DNA from: Paenibacillus segetis
GTDB lineage: Bacteria > Bacillota > Bacilli > Paenibacillales > Paenibacillaceae
Length of the DNA: 64,000 bases
Reading direction: 5' to 3'
Assembly (NCBI RefSeq): GCF_014639155.1
Contig: NZ_BMFT01000004.1
Span: 1-64,000, forward strand
Shown: in pieces, positions 50,226 to 59,425 of the stretch
How positions within the stretch are numbered: position 1 is the first letter of the stretch
Layout of the letters: each line of letters starts with the position of its first letter
Notes under the pieces: generated by a model
Told to the model about the DNA's origin: nothing
Seen by the model: only the letters and a program-made list of their open reading frames with translations
Databases searched by the model: none
Translations under genes and position numbers: made by a program

Positions 50226-51031
50226 TGAAAAGTAAGAGTCACCCACTTCTTGGGATTCATTCGTTGCTCTTGATGGTATTTATTTATGTGCCGATCGCGT
50301 TTATCGTGATTTATTCTTTCAATAGTTCCCGGCTTGCCGCCGATTGGAGCGGATTTACATTCGATTGGTATATCTCGCTATTTGATAACAGGCACGTTAT
50401 GGAGGCGCTTAGCAATAGTATGATTGTTGCAGTGACCTCGACCATTGTCTCTACGGTGCTTGGTACGATAGCTGCATTATCTATGCGGAACCTGAGTAGA
50501 AGGATGAAGTCTGGAATGGGCGGTTTACTGTATTTGCCGATTATCATTCCTGATATCATCATGGGTTTATCTTTACTTGTTCTGTTTAACCAAATGCATA
50601 TACCACTTGGTAAGCTTACGATTATTATCGCGCATATCACCTTCAGTGTGTCTTATGTACATGTTGTTGTAACTACCCGGTTAGCCGGAATGGGTCAACA
50701 ACTGGAAGAAGCAGCAAATGATTTGGGCGCAGGGCCGTGGCAGACATTTCGTTATGTGACTTTGCCGCAAATACTTCCAGGTATAATTTCTGGTGCATTA
50801 ATTGCGTTTACCTTGTCACTGGATGACTTCATGGTCAGCTTCTTTGTCAGTGGGCCAAGCTCTACGACATTACCGATCTATATTTATGGTCAGGTGAAGC
50901 GAGGTATTTCCCCGGAAATTAATGCATTGTGTACGATATTGATTTTAGTTAGCGTGACATTGATATTTATTGCACAGTTTGTGTTAAATAGAGGTAAGGG
51001 ACAGAAAAAACAATCCGTGCTTCCTTTTTAA
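50225..51031 (+). CDS. potC: Spermidine/putrescine ABC transporter permease PotC
   Basis: A 268-residue permease with six membrane segments. The EAA loop is EEAANDLGAGPWQTFRYVT (about 160-178) and the segment LSLDDFMVSFFVSGPSS is typical of PotC. It overlaps the potB stop by one base (TAATG). Confidence 0.94.
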   Translation: MKSKSHPLLGIHSLLLMVFIYVPIAFIVIYSFNSSRLAADWSGFTFDWYISLFDNRHVMEALSNSMIVAVTSTIVSTVLGTIAALSMRNLSRRMKSGMGGLLYLPIIIPDIIMGLSLLVLFNQMHIPLGKLTIIIAHITFSVSYVHVVVTTRLAGMGQQLEEAANDLGAGPWQTFRYVTLPQILPGIISGALIAFTLSLDDFMVSFFVSGPSSTTLPIYIYGQVKRGISPEINALCTILILVSVTLIFIAQFVLNRGKGQKKQSVLPF

Positions 51032-51070
51032 AAAAATAAATCATGTATAGGAAAGAGAGGAGATAATGAA

Positions 51071-52117
51071 TTGAAAAAAATGAGATGGGCTGGCTTATTG
51101 CTGGCGGGAATAATGGTGCTTACGGTGTTGTCTGGTTGCGGATCTTCTAAGGAGACGCTGAATATTTATAGTTGGGCCGATAATTTCGATGAGGAAGTTC
51201 TCAAGGAATTTGAGAAGCAGTTTGATGTGAAGATCAATTATGATAACTTCGCTAATAATGAAGACTTGCTGGCTAAGATCAAAGTGGGTGGCAGTGGCTA
51301 CGATTTGATTCAGCCGTCCGATTATATGGTGGCAACCATGATTAAGCAGGACCTTTTGGAACCGCTGAATAAGGACAACATTCCGAATTGGGTCAATATT
51401 TCCGATACCTTTAAGAACCCTTCTTTTGACCCTGACAATAAATACTCTATCGTATATACGTCCGGGGTAACAGGAATTGCATATAACAAGAAGTATGTGA
51501 AGGAAGAAATTACGAGCTGGGCGGATCTATGGAATCCTGAATATAAGGATAAAGTCATTTTACTAGATGATAACCGTGAGGTCATTGGTATGGCGCTCAA
51601 AAAGGCAGGACTGACCAACAGTTCTACGGATGAGGCGCAAATTAATGCAGCTGTGAGTGATTTGAAGGCATTGTTGCCTAGCGTATTGGCTTTTGATACG
51701 GATAACATTAAGCAAAAAATGATTCAAGAAGAAGGTTGGATCGCTACAGTGTGGTCCGGCGATGCTTCGGTTATTGCTAAAGATAACCCAGATGTTGCAT
51801 ATGTGATCCCTAAAGAAGGCGGAACGATCTGGTCGGATAACTATGCCATTCCTAAAGGCGCGAAGAATAAAGAGTTAGCCGAGAAATTCATTAATTTTAT
51901 GCTTGATCCTGAAATTAGCGCGAAAAATTATGAATCTATTGGTTACAGTGATCCGAATACAAAAGCAGCCCCATTTCATAGCGAACAATATAACAATGAT
52001 GAAATGATTAACTTATCTGCAGACGAGCTCTCGCGCACAGAATGGCTTGGTGACGTAGGAGATAAGCTTCAACTTTATGATCGCTTATGGACAGAACTGA
52101 AGAGCGGTAGAGAATAA
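51071..52117 (+). CDS. potD: Spermidine/putrescine-binding lipoprotein PotD
   Basis: A 348-residue extracytoplasmic binding lipoprotein. The start is TTG at 51071 after AGGAGA; the signal peptide ends in the lipobox LSGC (Cys near residue 23). The body matches PotD/PotF: LNIYSWADNFDEEVLKEFEK, GGSGYDLIQPSDYMV, TSGVTGIAYNKKYV and WSGDASVIAKDNP. It delivers polyamine to PotBC. Last gene of the operon, followed by a terminator. Confidence 0.94.
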   Translation: MKKMRWAGLLLAGIMVLTVLSGCGSSKETLNIYSWADNFDEEVLKEFEKQFDVKINYDNFANNEDLLAKIKVGGSGYDLIQPSDYMVATMIKQDLLEPLNKDNIPNWVNISDTFKNPSFDPDNKYSIVYTSGVTGIAYNKKYVKEEITSWADLWNPEYKDKVILLDDNREVIGMALKKAGLTNSSTDEAQINAAVSDLKALLPSVLAFDTDNIKQKMIQEEGWIATVWSGDASVIAKDNPDVAYVIPKEGGTIWSDNYAIPKGAKNKELAEKFINFMLDPEISAKNYESIGYSDPNTKAAPFHSEQYNNDEMINLSADELSRTEWLGDVGDKLQLYDRLWTELKSGRE

Positions 52118-52130
52118 TACTTCTAAACAG

Positions 52131-52179
52131 ACAGTGATGAGCATTTTGCCCCCGGGCGAGATGGCATCACTGTTTTTTT
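52131..52179 (+). terminator. Terminator of the potABCD operon
   Basis: ACAGTGATG (52131-52139) pairs with CATCACTGT (52164-52172), with an inner GCC/GGC pairing, followed by seven T residues. Confidence 0.92.
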
Positions 52180-52254
52180 ATGCACTTTTCAAGAAAAGGC
52201 ATTATTTCGTACAGGACGGGAAATAATTGGAGTATCCTATGAAGGGGGACAACG

Positions 52255-53361
52255 ATGATCATGAAATTGAAGACTATGATGATGTTTAAAATATTAACGA
52301 TATGGATCACGGTATTCTTGTTAGGCAGTCTGCTGTTTTTTCCAGCGGGTATTAGTAAGGTATGGGCAACAGAGGAATCTGGACAGACTCAGATGGTTAC
52401 CGTCACCTTAGACGGAAAGCCTCTCAAGCAGCAGGGTATTCAAGGCAAAGAGGGTGTATTAGTTCCATTGGAGTTAATTCGGAAGGGATTGAAGCTTCCT
52501 GTTAAATACGATGCTAAGAGTAAGCAGTATACGATTAAAAGACAAAATGTAATCGTACAGCTTCAGCCTACAGAAAGTGGGGCTAATGCTACGGTTAACG
52601 GGAGTACGCAGATTCTACCGTACGAATGGAAGGTGATTGGGGATAAGCCATATGTTTCGGTTAAAGTACTGACCGACCATTTAGGATATACATCTTCGTG
52701 GAATGAAGAATCGAAGACACTGAATTTGGTACCGCATCGTATGAATGATATTAAGGTGAGCACACGGACAATTAACGAGTCGATTCCAGAGGCAACGATT
52801 AAGGTGCAATATCCACAGGTCAGCGGCTTGCGCAGCAAAGAAGCTGAGAAGAAGATCAATACATTACTTCAGTCTAAGGCTGATACTTTTGTAAAGGATG
52901 CACTCAAAGAAGCCAAAGAGAGCCAGCCCTCTCCAAATGGGAGTAAGTATGAATATCAGGCAAATTACACCGTGACCTACAATAGAAATGGTGTACTGAG
53001 CATTCTAGAGCAGACCTATGCTTACACAGGAGGAGCGCACGGAAATAGTGTTCGTGATGGACTAAATTTCCGTTTGAGTGATGGAAAATTACTGACGTTG
53101 GATGAATTGCTTCGTGCTAATCCTAAGTATCGCGAGATCGTCGATCCCGCTATTAAGAAGAAGTTCGAAGAGACTGAAGGTTATTTTGGCAACTTCACCA
53201 CGGTTGGGCCTAACCCATCTTACTACTTAAAAGATGATGGTGTCGTTATCTTCTTCCAGTTGTATGAGTATGTACCTTACGTTAACGGTTTTGCTGAATT
53301 TTACTTCCCGTTTACAGAGTTACTACCGGCGGGGGCTAATCCTTTTGACTTTAAAGACTGA
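52255..53361 (+). CDS. Secreted protein with copper-amine-oxidase-like stalk and DUF4163/DUF3298 domains
   Basis: A 368-residue exported protein. The N-terminal hydrophobic stretch (about 10-33, ending SKVWA) is a signal peptide or anchor. Two copper-amine-oxidase N-terminal-like repeats follow (VLVPLELIRKGLKLPVKYD and VKVLTDHLGYTSSWNEESK, about 40-160); in Paenibacillus these are stalk modules without oxidase activity. The C-terminal half (about 165-365) is the DUF4163/DUF3298 pair known from PdaC and the lysozyme receptor RsiV (YTGGAHGNSVRDGLNFRL, FFQLYEYVPYVNG). No catalytic deacetylase domain is present. A cell-wall or lysozyme-binding role is possible but unproven. Confidence 0.82.
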   Translation: MIMKLKTMMMFKILTIWITVFLLGSLLFFPAGISKVWATEESGQTQMVTVTLDGKPLKQQGIQGKEGVLVPLELIRKGLKLPVKYDAKSKQYTIKRQNVIVQLQPTESGANATVNGSTQILPYEWKVIGDKPYVSVKVLTDHLGYTSSWNEESKTLNLVPHRMNDIKVSTRTINESIPEATIKVQYPQVSGLRSKEAEKKINTLLQSKADTFVKDALKEAKESQPSPNGSKYEYQANYTVTYNRNGVLSILEQTYAYTGGAHGNSVRDGLNFRLSDGKLLTLDELLRANPKYREIVDPAIKKKFEETEGYFGNFTTVGPNPSYYLKDDGVVIFFQLYEYVPYVNGFAEFYFPFTELLPAGANPFDFKD

Positions 53362-53397
53362 TCATGCTGACGGAAAACGTAAGTAGATAAAAACGAC

Positions 53398-53446
53398 AGA
53401 AGCTGTTCTCTAAGTAGATTCCTTCTACATGGAGGCAGCTTTTTTA
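53398..53446 (+). terminator. Terminator after the DUF3298 gene; member of a repeated element
   Basis: AGAAGCTG ... CTACATGGAGGCAGCT followed by six T residues; the stem is imperfect (G-U pairs and one mismatch). The right half, TCTACATGGAGGCAGCTT, is identical to the element at 62228-62267. Confidence 0.8.
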
Positions 53447-53489
53447 TTTTATTACGCAATTGCTTTCTCGTGCTGAATATTCATAATTC

Positions 53490-53526
53490 AACCATTAAAT
53501 CTCATGTAGATTTAATGGTTTTTTAT
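53490..53526 (+). terminator. Second terminator before the HAD-RpiR operon
   Basis: A perfect 13-pair stem AACCATTAAATCT / AGATTTAATGGTT with the loop CATGT, followed by six T-rich bases. It lies only 44 bases after the previous terminator with no gene between. Confidence 0.9.
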
Positions 53527-53563
53527 TTATTTTGAATTTTAAGAGCTTTACGAAAAGCAGAAA

Positions 53564-53593
53564 TTGATTTAATTTTCGACAAATATTTTATAT
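53564..53593 (+). promoter_or_regulatory. Candidate promoter of the HAD-RpiR-transporter operon
   Basis: TTGATT (53564-53569) and TTATAT (53588-53593) are separated by 18 bases (TTTATA at 17). It is the only plausible pair between the double terminator and the first gene; tentative. Confidence 0.35.
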
Positions 53594-53650
53594 CTAAGAT
53601 GAATGTGAAGGGAAAATAACATTTTGATAAATGTGAAGGAAATCCTACGA

Positions 53651-54385
53651 ATGGGAGAAGTGGACGCAGCTATGATTCAGTACTTATGGTTCGACCTAGG
53701 ATACACCTTGGTCAAGACAAATCGAGAAGAGGTCTATCAGAAGACGCTGGAAAGGTTTGAAGCCATCAGAACATTGGATGAAATTACGATGGCATATCAT
53801 CAGGCAGATAAATTATTTATGAGAGAGTATCAAGGTGTTTTGGGTAAAGACAGCAGGGTGTTTATGCCTTGGTACACAGGTACTTTAAATTACTTCTTAC
53901 AGCTCTCATTACCTATTGAAGAGGTAATCCAAGTTCACATGGTTATGACAAAGGAACAACCGGTTCAGTGGCAAGCTTTCGATTTCACCAAAACAACACT
54001 TCGTCATTTAAGAGAACTAGGCTATAAGCTGGGTTTAATCTCGAACTGGAATCATACGGCTCGTGAAGTGCTTACGCGCAACGGACTTGAAGAGGAATTC
54101 GATGAAATTATTATCTCTTCAGAAGTAGGGGTTGAGAAGCCTGATTCGGCGATTTTTGAATTGGCTTTCGCAAAAGGTAATGTAACAGCGGGGCAGTCCT
54201 TGTATATAGGTGACAATTATTATGATGATGTTATGGGTTGTCAGAAAGTTGGCATGAACTGTCTGTTGATTAATCCTTATGAGAAACAAGGTATCGAGGA
54301 ATTAGACTACAAGCATGTAGTTTCTAGCATCCAAGACGTGGTCTCTTACTTGGGGCACTCTCAGGTTCCCCTTGAAATTAAATAG
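53651..54385 (+). CDS. HAD-superfamily hydrolase
   Basis: About 244 residues from the ATG at 53651 (AAGGA ten bases upstream); TTG 53624 and ATG 53672 are alternatives. HAD motifs: WFDLGYTLVKT (the second Asp of DxD is replaced by Gly-Tyr, that is DLGYT instead of DxDGT), GLISNWNHTAREVL (motif II Ser), VGVEKPDSAIFELAF (motif III Lys) and YIGDNYYDDVMGCQKVG (motif IV). Replacement of the general acid Asp in motif I makes ordinary phosphatase activity doubtful; dehalogenase-like or altered phosphotransfer chemistry is possible. First gene of the nine-gene operon. Confidence 0.8.
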   Translation: MGEVDAAMIQYLWFDLGYTLVKTNREEVYQKTLERFEAIRTLDEITMAYHQADKLFMREYQGVLGKDSRVFMPWYTGTLNYFLQLSLPIEEVIQVHMVMTKEQPVQWQAFDFTKTTLRHLRELGYKLGLISNWNHTAREVLTRNGLEEEFDEIIISSEVGVEKPDSAIFELAFAKGNVTAGQSLYIGDNYYDDVMGCQKVGMNCLLINPYEKQGIEELDYKHVVSSIQDVVSYLGHSQVPLEIK

Positions 54386-54400
54386 TTTGGAGCAGTCAGG

Positions 54401-55258
54401 ATGGCGACGATTAAGGATAGGATACAGGAGCAATTTGAAACGTTAAGTTCGGGGCAAAAAAGAGTAGCCCATTATATTCAGAATCATATGCAGGAAGTCG
54501 CGTTGCAATCAGCGCATAAGATCGCGATGAAATCGGGGGTTAGTGAGGCTACGGTTCATCGGTTAGCCCAAGCCCTTTCGTACTCTAGCTTTTCTGGAAT
54601 GCATCAAGATATTCAGCAATTTGTGCTTAGGGATCAACGGGCCGTTAACAATTTTGTGCACTCAACAAGTCAGCAGGAGGAAACGTGGTTAGAGAAGCAC
54701 TTTACACAGGAGATTGAGAATATTCGTGAAACGATGCTGCAGGTGGACAAGGCGCAGATTCATCAGGTGGTCAAGTCGCTGCTGCAAGCGGATCGGATAT
54801 GGGTTGCTGGGTGGAGAATGGGCTTGTCCGTAACTTCATTTTTCAGTTTTGTTCTGAAATATATGTTAGGGAACTGTGAGTTGATTCCTCAAGGAGGTGT
54901 TGCGGAATACGCATCATATATTCAAAAAAATGATGTCGTGTTTGCATGCGGATTCCCAAGATATTGTACTAGAACATTAAAAGTATCCAAATTAGCGAAG
55001 GAACAAGGGGCAACAGTTATTGTACTTACGGATTCAGACCTCTCGCCATTCGCAAAGTTAGCTGATCTGACGCTATTGGCGAAATGCAAATCAACGGGTT
55101 TCTTAGATTCCTATACGGCTTCGCTCTCGGTAGTCAACGCAATTATTAATGAAATCTCTTATTTGGAGAAAGATCGGGTCAAGCACAACATCGAAAAGAT
55201 GGAGCTTATGTTTCAGGAGTTCCAGGATAGTTTCGAGTGGATGAGTAGAACGAAGTGA
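54401..55258 (+). CDS. RpiR/MurR-family transcriptional regulator with SIS domain
   Basis: A 285-residue regulator. The N-terminal helix-turn-helix (about 1-77) reads LSSGQKRVAHYIQNHMQEVA and KSGVSEATVHRLAQALSYSSF. The SIS domain (about 125-255) senses a phosphosugar or related ligand in this family (VFACGFPRYCTRTLKVSKLA, VIVLTDSDLSPFAKLADLTL). It follows the HAD gene by 15 bases and presumably controls the operon in which it lies. The ligand is unknown; in related systems it is a sugar phosphate such as MurNAc-6-phosphate. Confidence 0.9.
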   Translation: MATIKDRIQEQFETLSSGQKRVAHYIQNHMQEVALQSAHKIAMKSGVSEATVHRLAQALSYSSFSGMHQDIQQFVLRDQRAVNNFVHSTSQQEETWLEKHFTQEIENIRETMLQVDKAQIHQVVKSLLQADRIWVAGWRMGLSVTSFFSFVLKYMLGNCELIPQGGVAEYASYIQKNDVVFACGFPRYCTRTLKVSKLAKEQGATVIVLTDSDLSPFAKLADLTLLAKCKSTGFLDSYTASLSVVNAIINEISYLEKDRVKHNIEKMELMFQEFQDSFEWMSRTK

Positions 55259-55278
55259 CCTAGAGGGAAGGACATAGT

Positions 55279-56013
55279 ATGGAGTTTACAGTTATCGGTC
55301 ATTGGGGAGCATACCCCGAGACAAATGAAGCCACTTCTGGCTATTTGATAGAGCATAAGAGCAGCAAAGTTTTGTTGGATTGTGGGAGTGGCGTGCTGTC
55401 GGGACTGCAAAATTATGTGATGCTTGAAGATTTGGATACGGTGTTCATTACCCATTTGCACGCAGATCATATTGCAGATATGTATAGCTTGGAATTTGCC
55501 ACTCTGATTCTGATGCAGATGGGGAAGCGTACAACACCACTGGATATCTATGTCTATTGTAAGGATCTAACTAAGCTCGATTTTTGTTATCCGGAATATG
55601 TGAAGGTTCATCCCATTGATCTTCAGGCAACTGTTGCTATCGGGGACATGACCTTTACATTTTCTGAAAACATTCATGATGTTCCAAGTTGTGCGGTGAA
55701 AGTCAGCTCCTCGGAGGGTAAATGTCTTGTTTATTCCGGTGATACAGGGTATTGCCAGAGTATTATTGAGTTCTCGCGAGGTTCAGATGTACTAGTGCTG
55801 GAAAGTAGCTTCTACAATGTTCAAAAGGGTTTGAATAACGGTCATTTGACGGCTGGAGAAGCAGGGGATATTGCAGCTTTGGCACAGACTGGACAATTGA
55901 TACTAACGCATCTCCCCCATTATGGAGATCATAACCAACTGGTAATGGAAGCCTCTAGCCATTTTGACAGACAGATTCAATTAGCTTATTGCGGTATGAA
56001 ACTGACTATTTAA
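55279..56013 (+). CDS. Metallo-beta-lactamase-fold hydrolase (YhfI/RNase Z-like)
   Basis: A 244-residue protein beginning MEFTVIGHWGAYPETNEATS, which resembles YhfI-type members. The metal motif THLHADH gives H59, H61, D63 and H64; further ligands lie in VYSGDTGYCQS (Asp) and LTHLPHYGDHN (His). RNase Z, phosphodiesterases and lactonases share this fold, and the exact reaction cannot be told. It is 20 bases after the RpiR gene and 21 before the binding protein, so it probably acts on the transported compound. Confidence 0.83.
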   Translation: MEFTVIGHWGAYPETNEATSGYLIEHKSSKVLLDCGSGVLSGLQNYVMLEDLDTVFITHLHADHIADMYSLEFATLILMQMGKRTTPLDIYVYCKDLTKLDFCYPEYVKVHPIDLQATVAIGDMTFTFSENIHDVPSCAVKVSSSEGKCLVYSGDTGYCQSIIEFSRGSDVLVLESSFYNVQKGLNNGHLTAGEAGDIAALAQTGQLILTHLPHYGDHNQLVMEASSHFDRQIQLAYCGMKLTI

Positions 56014-56034
56014 TTTTGAAAGGGGTTCTCAATC

Positions 56035-57624
56035 TTGACAACATTTAAGAAAAAATTTGCTCTTGGTCTATCGACGCTTTCCATTTTGGCAATCATTATT
56101 TCGGGGTGTGGTAGTAACACGGGGTCAATCAATACTTCGAATGGTGCATCCGCGGAGAGTGAAACCAATACGGGAACGGCACAGAATACGACTGGCAAGG
56201 TTATGGCGGGCGGTACTGTACGTGTTGCGATGTCGACCGAGCCGGACAATCTCGATCCATACCTATCCGCCGCAACGGATACCCAATCCATGATGGACAA
56301 TGTGTTTGACGGGTTGTTTGAAGCGGGTGAGAATAGCGATCTGATTCCTGCCATTGCATCATCCTATCAAGTATCAGATGACGGATTGACTTACACATTT
56401 ACCTTGAATCAAGGGATTGTATTTCATGATGGATCTGAGCTTACCGCTGAAGATGTGTATTACTCGTACGCTAAATTATCCGGTCTAAATGGACAAGAGC
56501 CGCTATCATCAAAATTTTCTTCGATTACGAGTATTGATACGCCTGATGACTATACGGTTGTTATTCAATTGAAAGATAAGGATGCAGCCTTTCTAGCTGC
56601 GAATATTGTCGCGATTGTACCCAAGGATTATGAACAACAAAGTGAAAAGCCGATTGGTGCTGGACCATATAAGTTTGTTGAATATAAGCCAGGACAACAA
56701 CTTGTTCTAGAGAAAAATGAAAACTTTTACGATAAAGAGCATGCTCCAATGCTTGATAAAGTCGAATTCAAGATCATGCCTGATACAAATTCGGCGGTAC
56801 TTGCACTGCAGTCTGGGGACATTGATATGATTCCCGGCATTACGGCACAAGGAGTACTTCAATTAGGCGACGGTTATACGGTTGTATCTGGGCCACAAAA
56901 TATGGTGCAGCTCATGGCATTAAATAACTCCGTCAAACCGTTAGATGATCTAAAGGTTCGCCAGGCGATTAACTATGCCATTGATAAGGATGTCATTATT
57001 CAGACTGTTGCTGAAGGAAACGGGACGAAATTAGGCTCTAATATGAGCCCCGCGATGAAAATGTATTTTCAAGAGGGCTTAGAAGATTACTATACGCCAA
57101 GTATCGATAAAGCTAAGGAACTATTAAAGGAAGCGGGTTATGAAAATGGATTTGATTTAACCCTAACGGTTCCATCAAATTATCAATTCCATGTCGATAC
57201 GGCTCAGGTTATCGCAGATCAACTTAAGAATGTAGGGATTAAAGTCACCATTAAGCAAATTGAATGGAGCAGCTGGTTAGAAGATGTATATAACAACGCC
57301 AAGTACGAAGCCACGATTGTTGGCCTGACGGGTAAGCTTGATCCGCATGAAGTATTAGGCAGATATGAAACAACCTATGCTAAGAACTTCTTTAAATTTA
57401 GTAATAGTGAATTCGATAAGCTAGTCAATCAAGGAAAGACAGAAATCGATGAGGCTAAAAGAGTTGATTTGTATAAGCAAGCTCAGACCTTATTAACTGA
57501 ACAGGCAGTGGCTGTCTATATTATGGACCCTAGCCGAACTGTAGCGATGAAGGGCAATTTGCAAGGTTTCAAGATGTATCCGGTGCAAAAATATAATTTC
57601 GCCGAGATGTACTACACAGAATAG
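56035..57624 (+). CDS. Family 5 extracellular solute-binding lipoprotein (peptide/nickel type)
   Basis: A 529-residue DppA/OppA-class binding protein. The start is TTG at 56035 with GAAAGGGG upstream; the signal peptide ends at the lipobox IISGC (near residue 24). The family signature region VRVAMSTEPDNLDPYLSAAT and YTFTLNQGIVFHDGSELTAEDV are present, with GAGPYKFVEY and VRQAINYAIDKDVI. Binding proteins of this family carry peptides, nickel chelates, glutathione or oligosaccharides, so the substrate cannot be read from the sequence alone. It feeds the DppBCDF-like transporter encoded directly downstream. Confidence 0.9.
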   Translation: MTTFKKKFALGLSTLSILAIIISGCGSNTGSINTSNGASAESETNTGTAQNTTGKVMAGGTVRVAMSTEPDNLDPYLSAATDTQSMMDNVFDGLFEAGENSDLIPAIASSYQVSDDGLTYTFTLNQGIVFHDGSELTAEDVYYSYAKLSGLNGQEPLSSKFSSITSIDTPDDYTVVIQLKDKDAAFLAANIVAIVPKDYEQQSEKPIGAGPYKFVEYKPGQQLVLEKNENFYDKEHAPMLDKVEFKIMPDTNSAVLALQSGDIDMIPGITAQGVLQLGDGYTVVSGPQNMVQLMALNNSVKPLDDLKVRQAINYAIDKDVIIQTVAEGNGTKLGSNMSPAMKMYFQEGLEDYYTPSIDKAKELLKEAGYENGFDLTLTVPSNYQFHVDTAQVIADQLKNVGIKVTIKQIEWSSWLEDVYNNAKYEATIVGLTGKLDPHEVLGRYETTYAKNFFKFSNSEFDKLVNQGKTEIDEAKRVDLYKQAQTLLTEQAVAVYIMDPSRTVAMKGNLQGFKMYPVQKYNFAEMYYTE

Positions 57625-57644
57625 AAAAGTAGGGGAAATGATCC

Positions 57645-58589
57645 TTGAGATTTTATATTCGAAAGCTGGTTGCATTTGTATCTACACTCATCCTTGTTTC
57701 GGTGATTACTTTCCTAGTGTTTCAAGTCTTGCCTGGCGATCCAGCGCAGATCATCTTAGGCGTTGATGCAGACCCTCAGCAGATAGCCGCTCTACGAGAA
57801 ACAATGGGACTTGATCGATCAGCGGGTGAACGATACCTAACGTGGGTCAAGGATACGTTATCTGGTGATTTCGGAGAGTCCATTCGTTATCACAGACCGG
57901 TAGCAGATATGTTAGTCGAGCGCTTACCGGTTACGCTTTCGCTAGCTTTGTTCTCCCTAGGGTTGACCCTCCTCGTAGGGCTTCCCTTAGGGATTTACAT
58001 TGCTAGAAAGGATGGTAAATTGTCGGCACTGCTCTTATCACTCTTTACTCAGCTGGGTGTTTCTATACCTTCATTTTGGTTAGCTTTTATTCTTATTTTA
58101 CTATTCTCCGTAACGCTCAAACTATTTCCAACCTACGGATATACTCCTTGGAGTGAAAATCCGATCGGAGCGATTAAATCATTGTTCTTACCTTCGCTTG
58201 CCCTGGCTATCCCAGGGGTTGCCGTAGTGATTCGCTATTTAAGAAATACGCTACTAGACCAATCTCGTATGGACTATGTACGAACTGCAAGAAGTAAAGG
58301 TCAACATGAGAAGGGGATCATGTATCGTCATATTTTACGTAATGCACTTATTCCGGTCATTACTATTGTAGGTTTATTAATTGCGGATACACTGGGAGGC
58401 AGTATCGTGGTTGAGAACGTATTTGCACTTCCTGGAATCGGGAGTTTGCTCGTAACTTCAATAGGTACAAGGGACTTGCCGCTAGTTCAAACGATGGTGC
58501 TATACATTGCAATTATTGTCGTCAGTATCAACTTTATCGTCGATATTCTCTATAAGGTCATCGATCCTCGTATTCGATTGAAAAGGTGA
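57645..58589 (+). CDS. Peptide-type ABC transporter permease (DppB-like)
   Basis: A 314-residue permease with six membrane segments; TTG start after AGGGG. The N-terminal VFQVLPGDPAQIILG and the EAA-like loop YVRTARSKGQHEKGIMYRHI (about 215-235) are typical of DppB/OppB. It starts 20 bases after the binding-protein gene and ends four bases beyond the GTG alternative start of the next gene. Confidence 0.93.
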   Translation: MRFYIRKLVAFVSTLILVSVITFLVFQVLPGDPAQIILGVDADPQQIAALRETMGLDRSAGERYLTWVKDTLSGDFGESIRYHRPVADMLVERLPVTLSLALFSLGLTLLVGLPLGIYIARKDGKLSALLLSLFTQLGVSIPSFWLAFILILLFSVTLKLFPTYGYTPWSENPIGAIKSLFLPSLALAIPGVAVVIRYLRNTLLDQSRMDYVRTARSKGQHEKGIMYRHILRNALIPVITIVGLLIADTLGGSIVVENVFALPGIGSLLVTSIGTRDLPLVQTMVLYIAIIVVSINFIVDILYKVIDPRIRLKR

Positions 58590-58594
58590 AGGCT

Positions 58595-59413
58595 ATGAAC
58601 TTTAAGCAATTATTCAAAAGTAAGCCGTTGATGATAGGAAGTTCTTTAATTGGAGTATTGTTGCTGCTGATGCTAATCAGTCTGTTCTATACGCCGTATG
58701 GACCTAACGAGATGAATGCTAGCATGCGTTTGGCGAGTCCGCAGCTGGCACATCTATTCGGGACGGATAACTTCGGTCGGGATATCTTCAGTCGAATCAT
58801 GAACGGGGCGCAAACGGCATTTCTTATCGGTTTTAGTTCCGTGGCCATCGGATTAGTATTTGGGGTATTGATTGGCGCGATTGCGGGGTATTTCGGCGGT
58901 TGGTTGGATGAGATTATTATGCGCATCATCGATGCGATGCTAGCATTTCCAGGTATATTACTGGCAATTATGCTAGTTTCCGTGTTTGGGCCAGGGCTTA
59001 ACAATACGATAATCGCATTAGGGATTATGAGTATCCCTTCATTTTCACGGATTGCCCGTAGTGGCTTTATTCAGTACAAGGAATTTGACTTTGTCAAAGC
59101 ATCTATAGCTAAAGGAGCAGGACCACTGCGTATTATCTTTTATCATATTCTTCCGAATATGGTGTCGTCTCTTGTTGTTGCGACTTCACTAAGATTTTCG
59201 GGATCGATTCTAGCGGAAGCAGGATTAAGCTATTTGGGACTTGGAGTACAGCCTCCTAATCCAAGCTGGGGCAGAATGCTGAATGAGGCACAGCCTTTCA
59301 TGATTAATGCTCCGTGGTATGTCTTAATTACAGGCGTAGTGATTACAGTTATGGTTCTTGGCTTTAATTTAATTGGCGACGGAATTCGTGATCTTTACGA
59401 CAGGAAGGGATAG
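58595..59413 (+). CDS. Peptide-type ABC transporter permease (DppC-like)
   Basis: About 272 residues from the ATG at 58595 with AAAGGTGA upstream; GTG 58586 would overlap the previous stop codon. Six membrane segments, HLFGTDNFGRDIFSRIMNGA near the N-terminus and the C-terminal AEAGLSYLGLGVQPPNPSWG are hallmarks of DppC/OppC. It completes the channel with the DppB-like protein. Confidence 0.93.
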   Translation: MNFKQLFKSKPLMIGSSLIGVLLLLMLISLFYTPYGPNEMNASMRLASPQLAHLFGTDNFGRDIFSRIMNGAQTAFLIGFSSVAIGLVFGVLIGAIAGYFGGWLDEIIMRIIDAMLAFPGILLAIMLVSVFGPGLNNTIIALGIMSIPSFSRIARSGFIQYKEFDFVKASIAKGAGPLRIIFYHILPNMVSSLVVATSLRFSGSILAEAGLSYLGLGVQPPNPSWGRMLNEAQPFMINAPWYVLITGVVITVMVLGFNLIGDGIRDLYDRKG

Positions 59414-59425
59414 GGGGAATGATCG

